Assembly (NCBI GenBank): GCA_900538475.1
Contig: UPYT01000018.1
Location: 9,082 to 73,081 of the forward strand
Source of the DNA: an uncultured Clostridium sp.
GTDB lineage: Bacteria; Bacillota; Clostridia; Lachnospirales; Lachnospiraceae
Direction of reading: 5' to 3'
DNA: 64,000 nucleotides
The position numbers and the translations under genes are program-made. This document shows, in pieces, positions 16,938 through 24,577 of the stretch; position 1 is the stretch's first letter, and each line of letters starts with the position of its first letter. The notes under the pieces are model-generated. The model was given only the letters and a program-made list of their open reading frames with translations, made no database searches and was not told the DNA's origin.

Positions 16938-16957
16938 TGTTCGCAATATTGCGAACA
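16938..16957. promoter_or_regulatory. 20-bp perfect palindromic operator
   Basis: TGTTCGCAATATTGCGAACA is its own reverse complement. It lies directly before, and touches, the AAGGAGG ribosome site of the gene at 16972. It shares TGTTCG/CGAACA half-sites with the region upstream of the HTH gene. It is probably bound by that repressor, controlling expression of the ArpU-like gene. Confidence 0.7.
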
Positions 16958-16971
16958 AGGAGGAATATTCT

Positions 16972-17508
16972 ATGAGGAAAGAAAGCACAACAATTCAAAA
17001 ATGTAACAGCAGACTAACAGCTTTAGGGCTTAACAGCGACGCTGCGTTTCATAGAAGCAGGCTGATTCTAAAGATTTACCGGGATGTAGTCTGGGTTCTG
17101 AGTGAACGGGCAGAAGAATTGCAAGAAACTGCTTGGATTATGGGAGAACAAGATATAGAGTCTGGCCTCTGCTATCTTGAAAATTTTGCACCAGATATTG
17201 AACTACAAGCCTTTGAAGAAAAAGTGTGCTGCCTTGTTCAAAATCAAATGCTGGTCAATATTATTGACCGTGCGCTCCTTCGTCTGAAACGGTATCCGGA
17301 TCGAGGAGAACTTTACTATGAAATTTTGACTAAGCAATTCATCTATCGGTTCAACAGTACAGAGAAAGAATTGCTGGAAGAACTAAATATAGAGCGCAGT
17401 GTCTTTTATGACCGAAAACGAGAAGCTATCTATTTATTTTCTGTTTGCTTGTTTGGATATTCTATTCCAGAAGTCCTAGAGGAACTGCCCCGACTAAATC
17501 CCGACTAA
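16972..17508 (+). CDS. ArpU-like / sigma-region-4-like regulator of a mobile element
   Basis: 178 residues from ATG 16972 behind AAGGAGG. The C-terminal 60 residues carry a helix-turn-helix reminiscent of phage ArpU and other late regulators (FNSTEKELLEELNIERSVFY, DRKREAIYLFSVCLFGYS). The N-terminal part is helical and unassigned. The 3' end overlaps an array of 11-base repeats that abuts a promoter-like sequence, as expected if the protein activates that promoter. A palindromic operator precedes the gene. The family call is by pattern only. Confidence 0.6.
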   Translation: MRKESTTIQKCNSRLTALGLNSDAAFHRSRLILKIYRDVVWVLSERAEELQETAWIMGEQDIESGLCYLENFAPDIELQAFEEKVCCLVQNQMLVNIIDRALLRLKRYPDRGELYYEILTKQFIYRFNSTEKELLEELNIERSVFYDRKREAIYLFSVCLFGYSIPEVLEELPRLNPD

Positions 17509-17556
17509 ATTCCGACAAATCCCCGACCTAATCCCTACTCCCTTCCGACTTCCGAC
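17490..17556. repeat. 11-bp iteron-like array (CCGAC units)
   Basis: CCGAC occurs at 17490, 17501, 17512, 17523 and 17545, with a degenerate CCTAC at 17534, so the period is exactly 11 bases; one more CCGAC is at 17552. Units 1 and 2 are CCGACTAAATC and CCGACTAAATT. The array begins inside the last codons of the ArpU-like gene and ends five bases before a TATACT element. Confidence 0.75.
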
Positions 17557-17559
17557 CTG

Positions 17560-17575
17560 CTATACTTGGTATAGT
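17560..17575 (+). promoter_or_regulatory. Candidate activator-dependent promoter next to the iteron array
   Basis: CTATAC-TTG-GTATAG (17560-17574) is a short palindrome and contains TATACT (17561-17566) and TATAGT (17570-17575), either of which can serve as a -10 box. No TTGACA-like -35 is present; the expected position is occupied by the CCGAC repeats. That fits activation by a protein bound to the array. Confidence 0.45.
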
Positions 17576-17613
17576 GGCAGGAATGCGCTAAATTGAATAC
17601 TTTTCTACATAAG

Positions 17614-17637
17614 GCCCGGCATTAACCGGGCTTTTTT
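17614..17637 (+). terminator. Intrinsic terminator 1 in the leader of the sigma-like gene
   Basis: GCCCGG (17614-17619), a loop, CCGGGC (17626-17631) and six T. It is enclosed by a further possible pairing of GCAGGAATG (17577-17585) with CATTCCTGC (17638-17646). Confidence 0.8.
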
Positions 17638-17668
17638 CATTCCTGCTGTAATATGGCGGCAGGAACAT

Positions 17669-17699
17669 GGCTGGAGGTGAAAACACTTCCGGCCTTTTT
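17669..17699 (+). terminator. Intrinsic terminator 2 in the same leader
   Basis: GGCTGGAGGTG (17669-17679), an AAAA loop and CACTTCCGGCC (17684-17694) pair along all 11 positions with two G-U pairs, followed by TTTTTC. This second stop before the gene at 17809 suggests attenuation or a short leader RNA. Confidence 0.65.
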
Positions 17700-17762
17700 C
17701 TTTGCCCGGTATTAGGAGGCCGGTATGCGCTGGGAGGCGTACATAGCAAAATATCCATGACA

Positions 17763-17798
17763 CCGTTCAAATTCACTGACTACCAAGAATTTGAACGG
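17763..17798 (+). promoter_or_regulatory. Hairpin overlapping the ribosome site of the sigma-like gene
   Basis: CCGTTCAAATTC (17763-17774) and GAATTTGAACGG (17787-17798) form a perfect 12-bp stem with a 12-base loop. The right arm runs into the CGGAGGAAAGG ribosome site of the gene starting at 17809. The structure could limit translation or bind a regulator. Confidence 0.6.
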
Positions 17799-17808
17799 AG
17801 GAAAGGAT

Positions 17809-18462
17809 ATGACAAGAGTATTCATTTGGAAAAATAACAGCCCACAGGAATGGGAGGAAATCAGTTTTTCAGCGTTCAGTAAGGCACGCCGCAACGGTTG
17901 CTTTACTGGGCGCTTTTTTATTGAGACAACCGAAAATGTTGATGGTCACAACGAAAGAGTTATTGCCGAGTGCTCACAAGCTCGTTATAAAACACATCGC
18001 CAAGAATTAGGAACTATCAATCAAGATGTGGTTCATACGAACTCTCCCCAAAGACACGATACCTATGTCTACTACTTTGCAGATGGATCGCGTTCTACGC
18101 TGGTTTTAGGAGCAGACGATACTTCCTGTGTCAATGGAGCTTGGATTGCCGAATTGCGAGAACTGGATCGCTTGGAATACAATAATCAACACACACAAAC
18201 ACGCCGTCACTGTTCTTTGGATGCTCAGGACCCTGAAGGAATGGGAGGGTACTATACAGGTGATGATATGGAACGCGTGCAGCTTGAATTGGAAGTAGAA
18301 GATTTTCTCACTTCACTTCCCAAAGACCTGGAACAAATTGCTCGCCTTTTGTGTGAGGGTTTTTCTGCCGCAGAAATTGCTCGTAAGCAAGGGGTCAATC
18401 GGTCCTCAATATGCAGAAAAATTAAGAAGATACAGGATGCCATGATGCACTATAATCCTTAA
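17809..18462 (+). CDS. Sigma-70 region-4-type HTH protein of the mobile element
   Basis: 217 residues from ATG 17809 behind CGGAGGAAAGG; the open frame continues six codons upstream to a TTG with no ribosome site. The C-terminal 60 residues form a sigma region 4-like helix-turn-helix (DLEQIARLLCEGFSAAEIAR, KQGVNRSSICRKIKKIQDAM). The N-terminal 150 residues hold a beta-rich segment and no sigma region 2, so it is probably an activator rather than a full sigma factor. It is preceded by two terminators and a hairpin, so expression looks tightly controlled. Confidence 0.65.
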   Translation: MTRVFIWKNNSPQEWEEISFSAFSKARRNGCFTGRFFIETTENVDGHNERVIAECSQARYKTHRQELGTINQDVVHTNSPQRHDTYVYYFADGSRSTLVLGADDTSCVNGAWIAELRELDRLEYNNQHTQTRRHCSLDAQDPEGMGGYYTGDDMERVQLELEVEDFLTSLPKDLEQIARLLCEGFSAAEIARKQGVNRSSICRKIKKIQDAMMHYNP

Positions 18463-18483
18463 GCAACAAACCATCGAAAGCAC

Positions 18484-18506
18484 AGCCCTGCCATTTTGGC
18501 AGGGCT
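18484..18506 (+). terminator. Strong hairpin after the sigma-like gene
   Basis: AGCCCTGCC (18484-18492), an ATTTT loop, and GGCAGGGCT (18498-18506), followed eight bases later by a short T-run. Likely the intrinsic terminator of the preceding gene. Confidence 0.7.
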
Positions 18507-18549
18507 ATGCTACTTTTTGAATTAAATTTCGTAATCTGTGCAACAAACG

Positions 18550-18620
18550 GCCTCTGCCGTGGCCTACAAGTGAGAGGCACAAATGCCAGGGAAGGGCATT
18601 GGGTCCCTCAGTCTCTAAAT
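18550..18620. other. Hairpin-rich segment upstream of the mobilisation-like genes
   Basis: This stretch between the terminator and the gene at 18646 holds GCCTCT (18550-18555) opposite AGAGGC (18573-18578) and AATGCC (about 18582-18587) opposite GGCATT (about 18595-18600), then a CCCTC run. Because a MobC-like gene follows, it could be an origin of transfer, but no nick-site motif is recognised. Confidence 0.25.
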
Positions 18621-18645
18621 TAACAGTAATAGGAGCGAACAGGCC

Positions 18646-18873
18646 ATGAAACAAGAAACTGAAAATCGGCAACAGAGGTCGCAGATGATTTGCCTGTGTG
18701 CAACTTGTGCCAATGCTTTTTATAATGTGCCAACCATAAGGATTCAGCGTGTGGATCGCTATCAACTTGTAAAAGATACCTGTACTTATTGTGGGGTCCG
18801 CAATGGGTATGACTATATCATTACTCCTCGTAAATCGACACGCCACCATTCAGGAAATGAGGCGAGGTTATGA
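18646..18873 (+). CDS. Small zinc-ribbon protein of mobile elements
   Basis: 75 residues. Two cysteine pairs are spaced like a zinc ribbon: CLCATC near residues 18-23 and CTYC near residues 46-49, with basic and aromatic residues between. The stop overlaps the start of the next gene in ATGA, so the two are translationally coupled. Proteins of this type recur beside MobC-like and recombinase genes in Firmicutes elements. A DNA- or RNA-binding role is inferred. Confidence 0.6.
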   Translation: MKQETENRQQRSQMICLCATCANAFYNVPTIRIQRVDRYQLVKDTCTYCGVRNGYDYIITPRKSTRHHSGNEARL

Positions 18874-19241
18874 ACAAGAAAGATGTCTGTGCAACCCAAA
18901 TAGCCTATGTACGATTCACGGAAGATGATTTGGCGGATCTGGATAATCAAGTTCGTCGTGTAGGTGCGTCATCCAGAGGCGCATATATCCGCAGTTTAAT
19001 TAAAGGAGTTCGTCCTGTTGAACTCCCTCCAGCAGACTATGTAGCTCTGATTGATGAATTGGCTAAACTTCGCCGCAGTATTGATACAATGGCAGCTCGC
19101 GCGGCAGACAACAAGGCGTCTGCGCTCAGCCCCGTCGAATACTATACATTATCCAGCCTTACGGCGTTGACACTTCAAAAGATCCGGCTTGCAGCATTAC
19201 CACAACAGCATCACTTACCGGAGGATATGAGCCATGAATGA
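18870..19241 (+). CDS. MobC-like mobilisation accessory protein
   Basis: 123 residues, start overlapping the previous stop (ATGA). The N-terminal part (IAYVRFTEDDLADLDNQVRR, SSRGAYIRSLIKG) fits a ribbon-helix-helix DNA-binding domain as in relaxosome proteins of the MobC type. The C-terminal part is helical. In known systems this protein melts or marks the origin of transfer for a relaxase. No relaxase gene lies in the window, so it would have to act with a relaxase encoded elsewhere, or is a remnant. Confidence 0.6.
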   Translation: MNKKDVCATQIAYVRFTEDDLADLDNQVRRVGASSRGAYIRSLIKGVRPVELPPADYVALIDELAKLRRSIDTMAARAADNKASALSPVEYYTLSSLTALTLQKIRLAALPQQHHLPEDMSHE

Positions 19242-19356
19242 AACAATTATTGACCGCACTTATGTGTGCTTAAAGCTGATTGATATGCTCTACAAGAAGG
19301 GACTTATCAACGAAGCAACCTATTTTAATGTGAAACGAACCTATCAGAACAAGTAG
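19234..19356 (+). CDS. 40-aa protein between MobC-like gene and recombinase
   Basis: ATG 19234 lies inside the end of the MobC-like gene, behind GGAGGATATGA, and the frame ends at TAG 19354-19356. The product contains YVCLKLIDMLYKKGLINEAT and ends with basic residues (VKRTYQNK). It is a single helix-turn-helix-sized module. Similar tiny genes commonly precede large serine recombinases in Lachnospiraceae elements and may be a recombination directionality factor, which is speculative. Confidence 0.5.
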   Translation: MNETIIDRTYVCLKLIDMLYKKGLINEATYFNVKRTYQNK

Positions 19357-19476
19357 TTTTTTTGCGCTGGGTTGTCAAGGATGTCAGCCCAGTGTCCATA
19401 TCATTGCAGATTAAAGATTTTTTGAGTATTCTCGTTTTGTCAGAAGAAATCAGGAACACTAAAGGAGGAAGATGCT

Positions 19477-21219
19477 ATGTACAATATGTCTCCGTACTCA
19501 TTATCTCGATCTTTTCGGGACAAACCCTGTCGGGCAGTCATATATGGCCGTGCCTCAACAGAACACGAGGCCCAGGTCAAAGCCTTGCAAAATCAGATGC
19601 AGTGGTATGATGATGTTGCTCGATTTCATCCTCAATGGAATGTTATCAACCGCTACATCGACCAAGGCATTACCGGAACTCAGGTCTATAAGCGGGATGC
19701 CTTTATGCGGATGATGGAGGATGCCAAACAGCAAAAATTCGATTTGATTGTCACTCGCGAGGTCTGCCGCTTTGCCAGAAATACGGTAGATGCATTGGTC
19801 TGTGTTCGCCAACTCGCCGCCATAGGGATTGAAGTCTATTTTGTGAATGATAACATTTGGACTCTTGACGGTGATGGCGAGTTGCGGCTGACCATTATGG
19901 CTACTATGGCACAGGAAGAGAGCCGCAAAATCAGTGAACGCTCTCTTGCAGGACAACGGGTCAGCCGCGAAAAAGGAGTCCTCTATGGAAACGGGAACAT
20001 TTTCGGATATACCAGGAACAAACTCACCAAGCAGTTTGAAATTGATCCCGATCAGGCGGAAACTGTAAAAATGATTTTTGACCTCTATGATTCCGGCATG
20101 GGAGAAACCTTAGTAGCAAAAGAGCTAACCCGCCTTGGACGCAAAAACGGAGTAGGTAAGGTCAAGTGGGATGCCGGAAAAGTATCAAAGATCATCAAGC
20201 GAAAAAACTATCTGGGGTACACAGTTTACTGTCAGTCCTATTCCAATAACTATTTGGAGCAAAAGAGAATCAAGCGTGACGAGAGCGAGTTTGTCTATGT
20301 AAAAGGTGGCTTCCCTCAGATTATCTCGGAGGAACAGTACGAGCGGTGTAACGCCATTCGTCGCAGTAGGACCAAACGGCTGACTGATGAGAAAGGCCGT
20401 ACACGGAGTTTTGGTATTCAGCAGGCTCAGAATGTGTGGGGCAGAAAAATGAGGTGTCGTTGTGGTTCTCCCATGCTTCGACATCGTTGGAGAACCAATA
20501 ATGCAGGAAAGCCTATCTATGGATATGAATGCAAGCGACACCATGATACCCCCCGCATCCGCCTTCAGAATGAACAAGGCAATCCAACACCTATCTGTGA
20601 GATCAAGCCAGTTGGACAAAGCAAACTGGAACTGATGGCCTCCAAAATATTTGAGAGGGTATGGGGAGACCAAAGAGAAATCGTCCTCCAGACCTGCAAA
20701 ATGCTGGATGCTTGCTACAAGCCAGACGCAGATCGTCGAGCAGATTTGATGAAAGCGAAAGATGATTCTATTCAGTTGCTCCAACAACAGCTGGATGACT
20801 TGGTTGTGGTCCGTGCCCGTGGAGAGATTGAGCAGGATAAGTTCCTCCAGCGGACCATAGAAATTCAGCAGCAGATGGAGGCCCTTCGTCAGAGCAAAGC
20901 TCAAATTGCTTCAGAGGACTACAATCCCGGACGCCTGGATATGGAAGCCATTGAAGCAGCGTTGTGCGAGGCAGTTGAAATGCATGACGGTCTGGTAAGC
21001 GAGGATTTCATTGATCTCTTTGTTTCACAGGTTACACCACTGTCTGATTCCCGCTTTGCCTGGTGCTTGGACTTTTCTCCGCAGCCCACAGTTGCCTTTC
21101 TGAATTTAGCCGGTCAGAGGAAGTACACGACCTGCTCTATGGATAGTAAATTACACTTTGGTCCTTTTGCTGATGAGGAGGGGCACACCATCCCTTTTCC
21201 GGGCAGCCTGCGTCGGTGA
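19477..21219 (+). CDS. Large serine recombinase
   Basis: 580 residues behind AAAGGAGG. Residues 18-165 form the resolvase catalytic domain, with the nucleophile Ser27 in AVIYGRASTEHEAQ, and REVCRFARNTVD and ATMAQEESRKISERS further on. A recombinase domain follows (GYTRNKLTKQFEIDPDQAET). A zinc beta-ribbon lies around residues 325-350 (MRCRCGSPMLRHRWR, then GYECKRHHD), and the C-terminus includes a coiled-coil stretch rich in Gln. Such enzymes integrate and excise elements without host factors. The gene lies at the right end of the mobile module, where the recombinase of such elements commonly resides next to the attachment site. Confidence 0.92.
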   Translation: MYNMSPYSLSRSFRDKPCRAVIYGRASTEHEAQVKALQNQMQWYDDVARFHPQWNVINRYIDQGITGTQVYKRDAFMRMMEDAKQQKFDLIVTREVCRFARNTVDALVCVRQLAAIGIEVYFVNDNIWTLDGDGELRLTIMATMAQEESRKISERSLAGQRVSREKGVLYGNGNIFGYTRNKLTKQFEIDPDQAETVKMIFDLYDSGMGETLVAKELTRLGRKNGVGKVKWDAGKVSKIIKRKNYLGYTVYCQSYSNNYLEQKRIKRDESEFVYVKGGFPQIISEEQYERCNAIRRSRTKRLTDEKGRTRSFGIQQAQNVWGRKMRCRCGSPMLRHRWRTNNAGKPIYGYECKRHHDTPRIRLQNEQGNPTPICEIKPVGQSKLELMASKIFERVWGDQREIVLQTCKMLDACYKPDADRRADLMKAKDDSIQLLQQQLDDLVVVRARGEIEQDKFLQRTIEIQQQMEALRQSKAQIASEDYNPGRLDMEAIEAALCEAVEMHDGLVSEDFIDLFVSQVTPLSDSRFAWCLDFSPQPTVAFLNLAGQRKYTTCSMDSKLHFGPFADEEGHTIPFPGSLRR

Positions 21220-21361
21220 GCTGCCCGGACAGCTCTAATTCAAAATGTACATCGTTATATACACAAGGTATGTACGGCGCAGGCAGCGATTGCAGAGATG
21301 TAAATTACATGTCCAAAGGAATGTGACTACATTCAGTAACTTTAGACTACGTTAAATAATA

Positions 21362-21406
21362 AAAAAGAGGTATCCAATGAGAAATCATGGGGTATCTCTT
21401 TTTGCT
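21362..21406. terminator. Bidirectional terminator right of the recombinase
   Basis: AAAAAGAGGTATCC and GGGGTATCTCTTTTT flank a loop and pair with two wobble pairs. An A-run lies on the left and T-runs on the right. It marks the end of the recombinase transcript. Confidence 0.65.
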
Positions 21407-21843
21407 TTTTTGGGAAAATGGGCTTAGATTATATGACTTCAACAACTTTTTGAGTGGATTTTTAGCGATTGCAGGACTAGCAGCAACGTATAAAAGTGGA
21501 CTTTTGATGATTTTGGTACTAAAAAAGGATGATAATTTCTTGGACGTGGTTTGAGAGTATTTTGCGTGTGAAAAGCTTGAAAATACAGGAAAAATAAAGT
21601 TTCGTGTGTTTTGGGATTGAAAATTAGTCGTTCTTTTTTCTATGGGTATACATGATAAAATGCGGAGCTGAACAGCAAAATATAGAAATTTGCTGTTCAG
21701 TCCTGTTTATTCTTTACTTAAATCTAATATTTGTTCATCAATCTAAGCGGTTTACACAGAATGATTTAGAATATTTCTTTCTTATTTATAATAACTGGCG
21801 AGGTTAAATAATTTAAGAAAAGGAAAAAAGTTTTTTCTGCGGG
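21407..21843. other. AT-rich intergenic stretch with one long hairpin
   Basis: No convincing gene is present. It contains a perfect 12-base inverted repeat, CTGAACAGCAAA (21668-21679) and TTTGCTGTTCAG (21689-21700) with a 9-base loop, without a clear T-run. A short open stretch encoding a hydrophobic segment (FLAIAGLAATYKSGLLMILV) near 21,455-21,560 has no start or ribosome site and may be a gene remnant. The right attachment site of the element probably lies near here but could not be identified. Confidence 0.4.
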
Positions 21844-21930
21844 TTACCGCACATAGCTTGTCGGATGAAGAAATACTGGTTCGTAAAAATTAAGTACTTC
21901 ATCAATGAAATTAATTACTTTCTGTTTCAT
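21844..21930 (-). CDS. 28-aa peptide gene downstream of the AraC regulator
   Basis: On the minus strand, ATG at 21930 follows AAAAGGAGATGAG and the frame ends at TAA (21844-21846). The product starts MKQKVINFIDEVLNFYE and continues to an HP dipeptide and a basic end (SYVR). It is amphipathic with alternating hydrophobic positions. A similar-looking peptide is encoded at 27442-27519, also beside an AraC gene. It lies about 130 bases downstream of the AraC gene on the same strand. Confidence 0.45.
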   Translation of the reverse strand: MKQKVINFIDEVLNFYEPVFLHPTSYVR

Positions 21931-22063
21931 ATTTCTCATCTCCTTTTGTTTTTCTGAAGTAATCATAACCCCAAATAGGATATATTGCTCGCCAAATTAA
22001 TTTTAAAAGTGGACAAAAATTGCAAGATAAAGAAATATGTGCAGGTATGACTTTTTAGTAATG

Positions 22064-22918
22064 CTACGATTCAATACTGTTTCGATACTCAGAAGGAGAA
22101 ATACCCTTCAATTTTTTGAATGTTCTGCTAAAATATAATGGATTATCATATCCAACAATACTGGCTACTTCTGTGATATTATATATATTGTTTTTTAACA
22201 GGGCTTCTGCGTTATATATTCGAATGGATAATATATATTGTAAAGGAGTAAATCCTGTGTATTTCTTGAAGTTACGAATAAACCAACTTGTACTCATATT
22301 GTGGCTTTGTGCGTACTTTTCAATGTTTATCTCTTGGTTATAATGTTCGTTAAAATAGAGTGTTGCAGAGTCCATGTCTTCTGCAATCTGGCTGTTACCC
22401 GTTTTTGAACTTGTCTGAAAATGTCTGTGTGTCATGATAAATATTTCTCTTAAATGCATTTCTAATATTTCATCATAATGTTCCCGGCACATTTGAAGTT
22501 CTTGAATCATTGTTTTAAAGTGATTCTGATATTCTAATCTCTTACCACAGTAATATACATGTTTGCCTTTTGTGAAACCGTAATAGCGAAGGATGTTCGT
22601 TACATCGTTTCCTGTAAAGTGAACCCAGTATACTTCGGTTTGATCTTCGCCATAGTACTCATACTTTTGCGGCTCTTTTGGTCTGTAAAGAACTATATGA
22701 CCGGCTGTAACAATCTCTTCTTTTTGGCTGAAATGAAAGTGGGCTTTTCCAGATGCAATGTACAGTAGCTGAAAGTCACGACGACCACGTGGTCGCCAGG
22801 TTGGTAATTTAGGGCGGGTAAACAAGTGATAGGTACCGCAACTGGTTACAATTAATGGTTTCGATTTATCTTTTATGTCCATAGTTGTATTGTTTAGGTA
22901 GGCATTGTTGGTGTACAT
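22064..22918 (-). CDS. AraC-family regulator of the lactose genes
   Basis: 284 residues with a cupin-like sensing N-terminus (RDFQLLYIASGKAHFHFSQK, then GHIVLYRPKEPQKYEYY) and two C-terminal helix-turn-helix motifs (INIEKYAQSHNMSTSWFIRN, ITEVASIVGYDNPLYFSRTF). It is divergently oriented to the GPH symporter and lacL/lacM. By the usual behaviour of the family it would bind the intergenic region and activate the sugar genes when its ligand is present. The ligand is inferred to be a beta-galactoside or derivative. Confidence 0.85.
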   Translation of the reverse strand: MYTNNAYLNNTTMDIKDKSKPLIVTSCGTYHLFTRPKLPTWRPRGRRDFQLLYIASGKAHFHFSQKEEIVTAGHIVLYRPKEPQKYEYYGEDQTEVYWVHFTGNDVTNILRYYGFTKGKHVYYCGKRLEYQNHFKTMIQELQMCREHYDEILEMHLREIFIMTHRHFQTSSKTGNSQIAEDMDSATLYFNEHYNQEINIEKYAQSHNMSTSWFIRNFKKYTGFTPLQYILSIRIYNAEALLKNNIYNITEVASIVGYDNPLYFSRTFKKLKGISPSEYRNSIES

Positions 22919-23151
22919 ATTTACTTTATCCCTCCCATTTTTCTGACTTGGTTCATTTTTTTGATGTACACTTTGATGAAAAAAACAGATAAAACTTATG
23001 TTATTTTAGAAATTGTATCATTTTGTTCATGTTTTGTCAAATTCTTGATATGTATTTTTCAGAGTCGATTTAGTATAATTTCTTACATAAGAAAGACATG
23101 ATTTGCAACGGCGAGGTTACACATTTATCAAAAGAAAAGGAGATTGTTATT
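22919..23151 (+). promoter_or_regulatory. Divergent control region of the lactose genes
   Basis: AT-rich stretch between the AraC gene and the symporter. TATAAT stands at 23074-23079 but no TTGACA-like hexamer lies 17 bases upstream, which fits an AraC-activated promoter. The symporter ribosome site is AAAAGGAGATTG just before ATG 23152. No definite AraC half-sites could be assigned by eye. Confidence 0.5.
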
Positions 23152-24519
23152 ATGGAGCAAAAAAGGTACCTAAAAATGCGAAACATTGTCGGATATGGAA
23201 CAGGTGATATTGCAGGTAATGTGGTTTATGCATTTTTATCATCGTTTGTAATGATTTATCTGACAAACACGGTAGGATTAAATGCGGGTATTGTAGGAAC
23301 ATTGATTGCAGTATCAAAGCTGTTTGATGGAATCTCAGATGTATTCTTTGGTTCAATGATTGATAAGACAAAGAGCAAAATGGGTAAAGCAAGACCGTGG
23401 ATGTTCTGGGGCTTCTTCGGATGTGCAATCACATTATTCGGAGTATTTGCAATCCCTACTAATATTGGAAAAACAGCACAGTATGCTTGGTTCTTTATTG
23501 CGTATACATTATTGAATGCTGTGTTTTATACGGCTAACAATATAGCATATTCGGCACTTACAGCACTTGTAACAAAAAACAGTAAAGAACGAGTGCAGAT
23601 GGGGTCTTTCAGATTCATCTTTGCATTTACTACAAGCTTATTTATTCAGACAATTACAGTAAGTGCGGTTGATGTATTAGGTGGTGGAGCAGTAGGCTGG
23701 AGAAACATAGCTATTATTTACTGTATTTTAGGTGTTATTACAAATACTCTTGCAGTATTTTCTGTAAAAGAACTTCCGGAAGAAGAACTGAAGGACTGTG
23801 AAGATGCAGAGGAAAAAAAGGATGACAAACTTACTTTAATTCAGTCGGCAAAGTTACTGTTCAGCAATAAGTATTACTTAATGATTTGTGGGGTATATAT
23901 TCTTCAGCAGTTATATGGAGCAATGATTAACATTGGAATCTATTTTATGACATATGTGCTTCTTAATAAAAATTTGTTTGGAGCATTCTCCTGGGCAGTA
24001 AATATTCCGTTAATTATAGCATTGGTGTTTACACCTAATTTGGTTTCCAGATGGAAGGGAATGTATAAACTCAATAAGTACAGCTATATGGTAGCAACAG
24101 CAGGTCGTTTGCTGGTAGTTGTAGCAGGATACATGGGAAGTGTACCGTTGATGTTACTCTTTACAGCAATCGCAGCTTTAGGACAGGGACCTTGGCAGGG
24201 CGACATGAATGCGGTTATTGCATCTTGCTCAGAACATACATATTTAAAGACCGGAAAAAGAGTAGATGGAATCATGTATTCATGCACTTCATTAGGTGTA
24301 AAACTTGGCGGTGGTCTTGGTACAGCAATTGCAGGTTGGCTGCTCGAAATGAGTGGATTTATCAATGGTGATGCTGCGGTACAGCCAGACAGTTGTATTA
24401 ATATGATGTATTTTATGTACCTCTGGCTTCCGTTCATTTTTGATTTGGTTATTACAATCATTCTTTCATTTATGAATGTGGAAGAGGCTAATGAAAAATT
24501 GAAAGCAGAAAGACAGTAA
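23152..24519 (+). CDS. GPH-family sugar:cation symporter
   Basis: 455 residues from ATG 23152 behind AAAAGGAG; the open frame runs 18 codons upstream without a site. About 12 membrane segments are apparent. The family signature is DGISDVFFGSMIDKTKSKMG followed by KARPWMFWG near residues 60-90. Members of the glycoside-pentoside-hexuronide family import sugars such as lactose or melibiose with cations. The next genes encode a beta-galactosidase, so lactose or another beta-galactoside is the likely substrate. A C-terminal PTS IIA-like domain, found in LacS, is absent. Confidence 0.85.
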   Translation: MEQKRYLKMRNIVGYGTGDIAGNVVYAFLSSFVMIYLTNTVGLNAGIVGTLIAVSKLFDGISDVFFGSMIDKTKSKMGKARPWMFWGFFGCAITLFGVFAIPTNIGKTAQYAWFFIAYTLLNAVFYTANNIAYSALTALVTKNSKERVQMGSFRFIFAFTTSLFIQTITVSAVDVLGGGAVGWRNIAIIYCILGVITNTLAVFSVKELPEEELKDCEDAEEKKDDKLTLIQSAKLLFSNKYYLMICGVYILQQLYGAMINIGIYFMTYVLLNKNLFGAFSWAVNIPLIIALVFTPNLVSRWKGMYKLNKYSYMVATAGRLLVVVAGYMGSVPLMLLFTAIAALGQGPWQGDMNAVIASCSEHTYLKTGKRVDGIMYSCTSLGVKLGGGLGTAIAGWLLEMSGFINGDAAVQPDSCINMMYFMYLWLPFIFDLVITIILSFMNVEEANEKLKAERQ

Positions 24520-24528
24520 ATAAAAATG

Positions 24529-24554
24529 GCCTCTAGAGTAAAAGCTTTAGAGGC
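24529..24554 (+). terminator. Hairpin between symporter and lacL
   Basis: GCCTCTA (24529-24535) and TAGAGGC (24548-24554) form a stem with a short loop and only a weak T-rich tail. It may partly terminate transcription or stabilise message ends, giving different levels of transporter and enzyme. Confidence 0.5.
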
Positions 24555-24577
24555 TATTTCAGAAAGCGAGGAATATT

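Noticed and set aside
15798..21406. Complete prophage
   Set aside because: Only regulatory, mobilisation-like and recombinase genes are present; no terminase, portal, capsid, tail or lysis gene is seen.
23098..23151. Upstream start of the sugar symporter at 23098
   Set aside because: ATG 23152 has a strong AAAAGGAG site and the usual N-terminal length; the extra 18 codons have no ribosome site.
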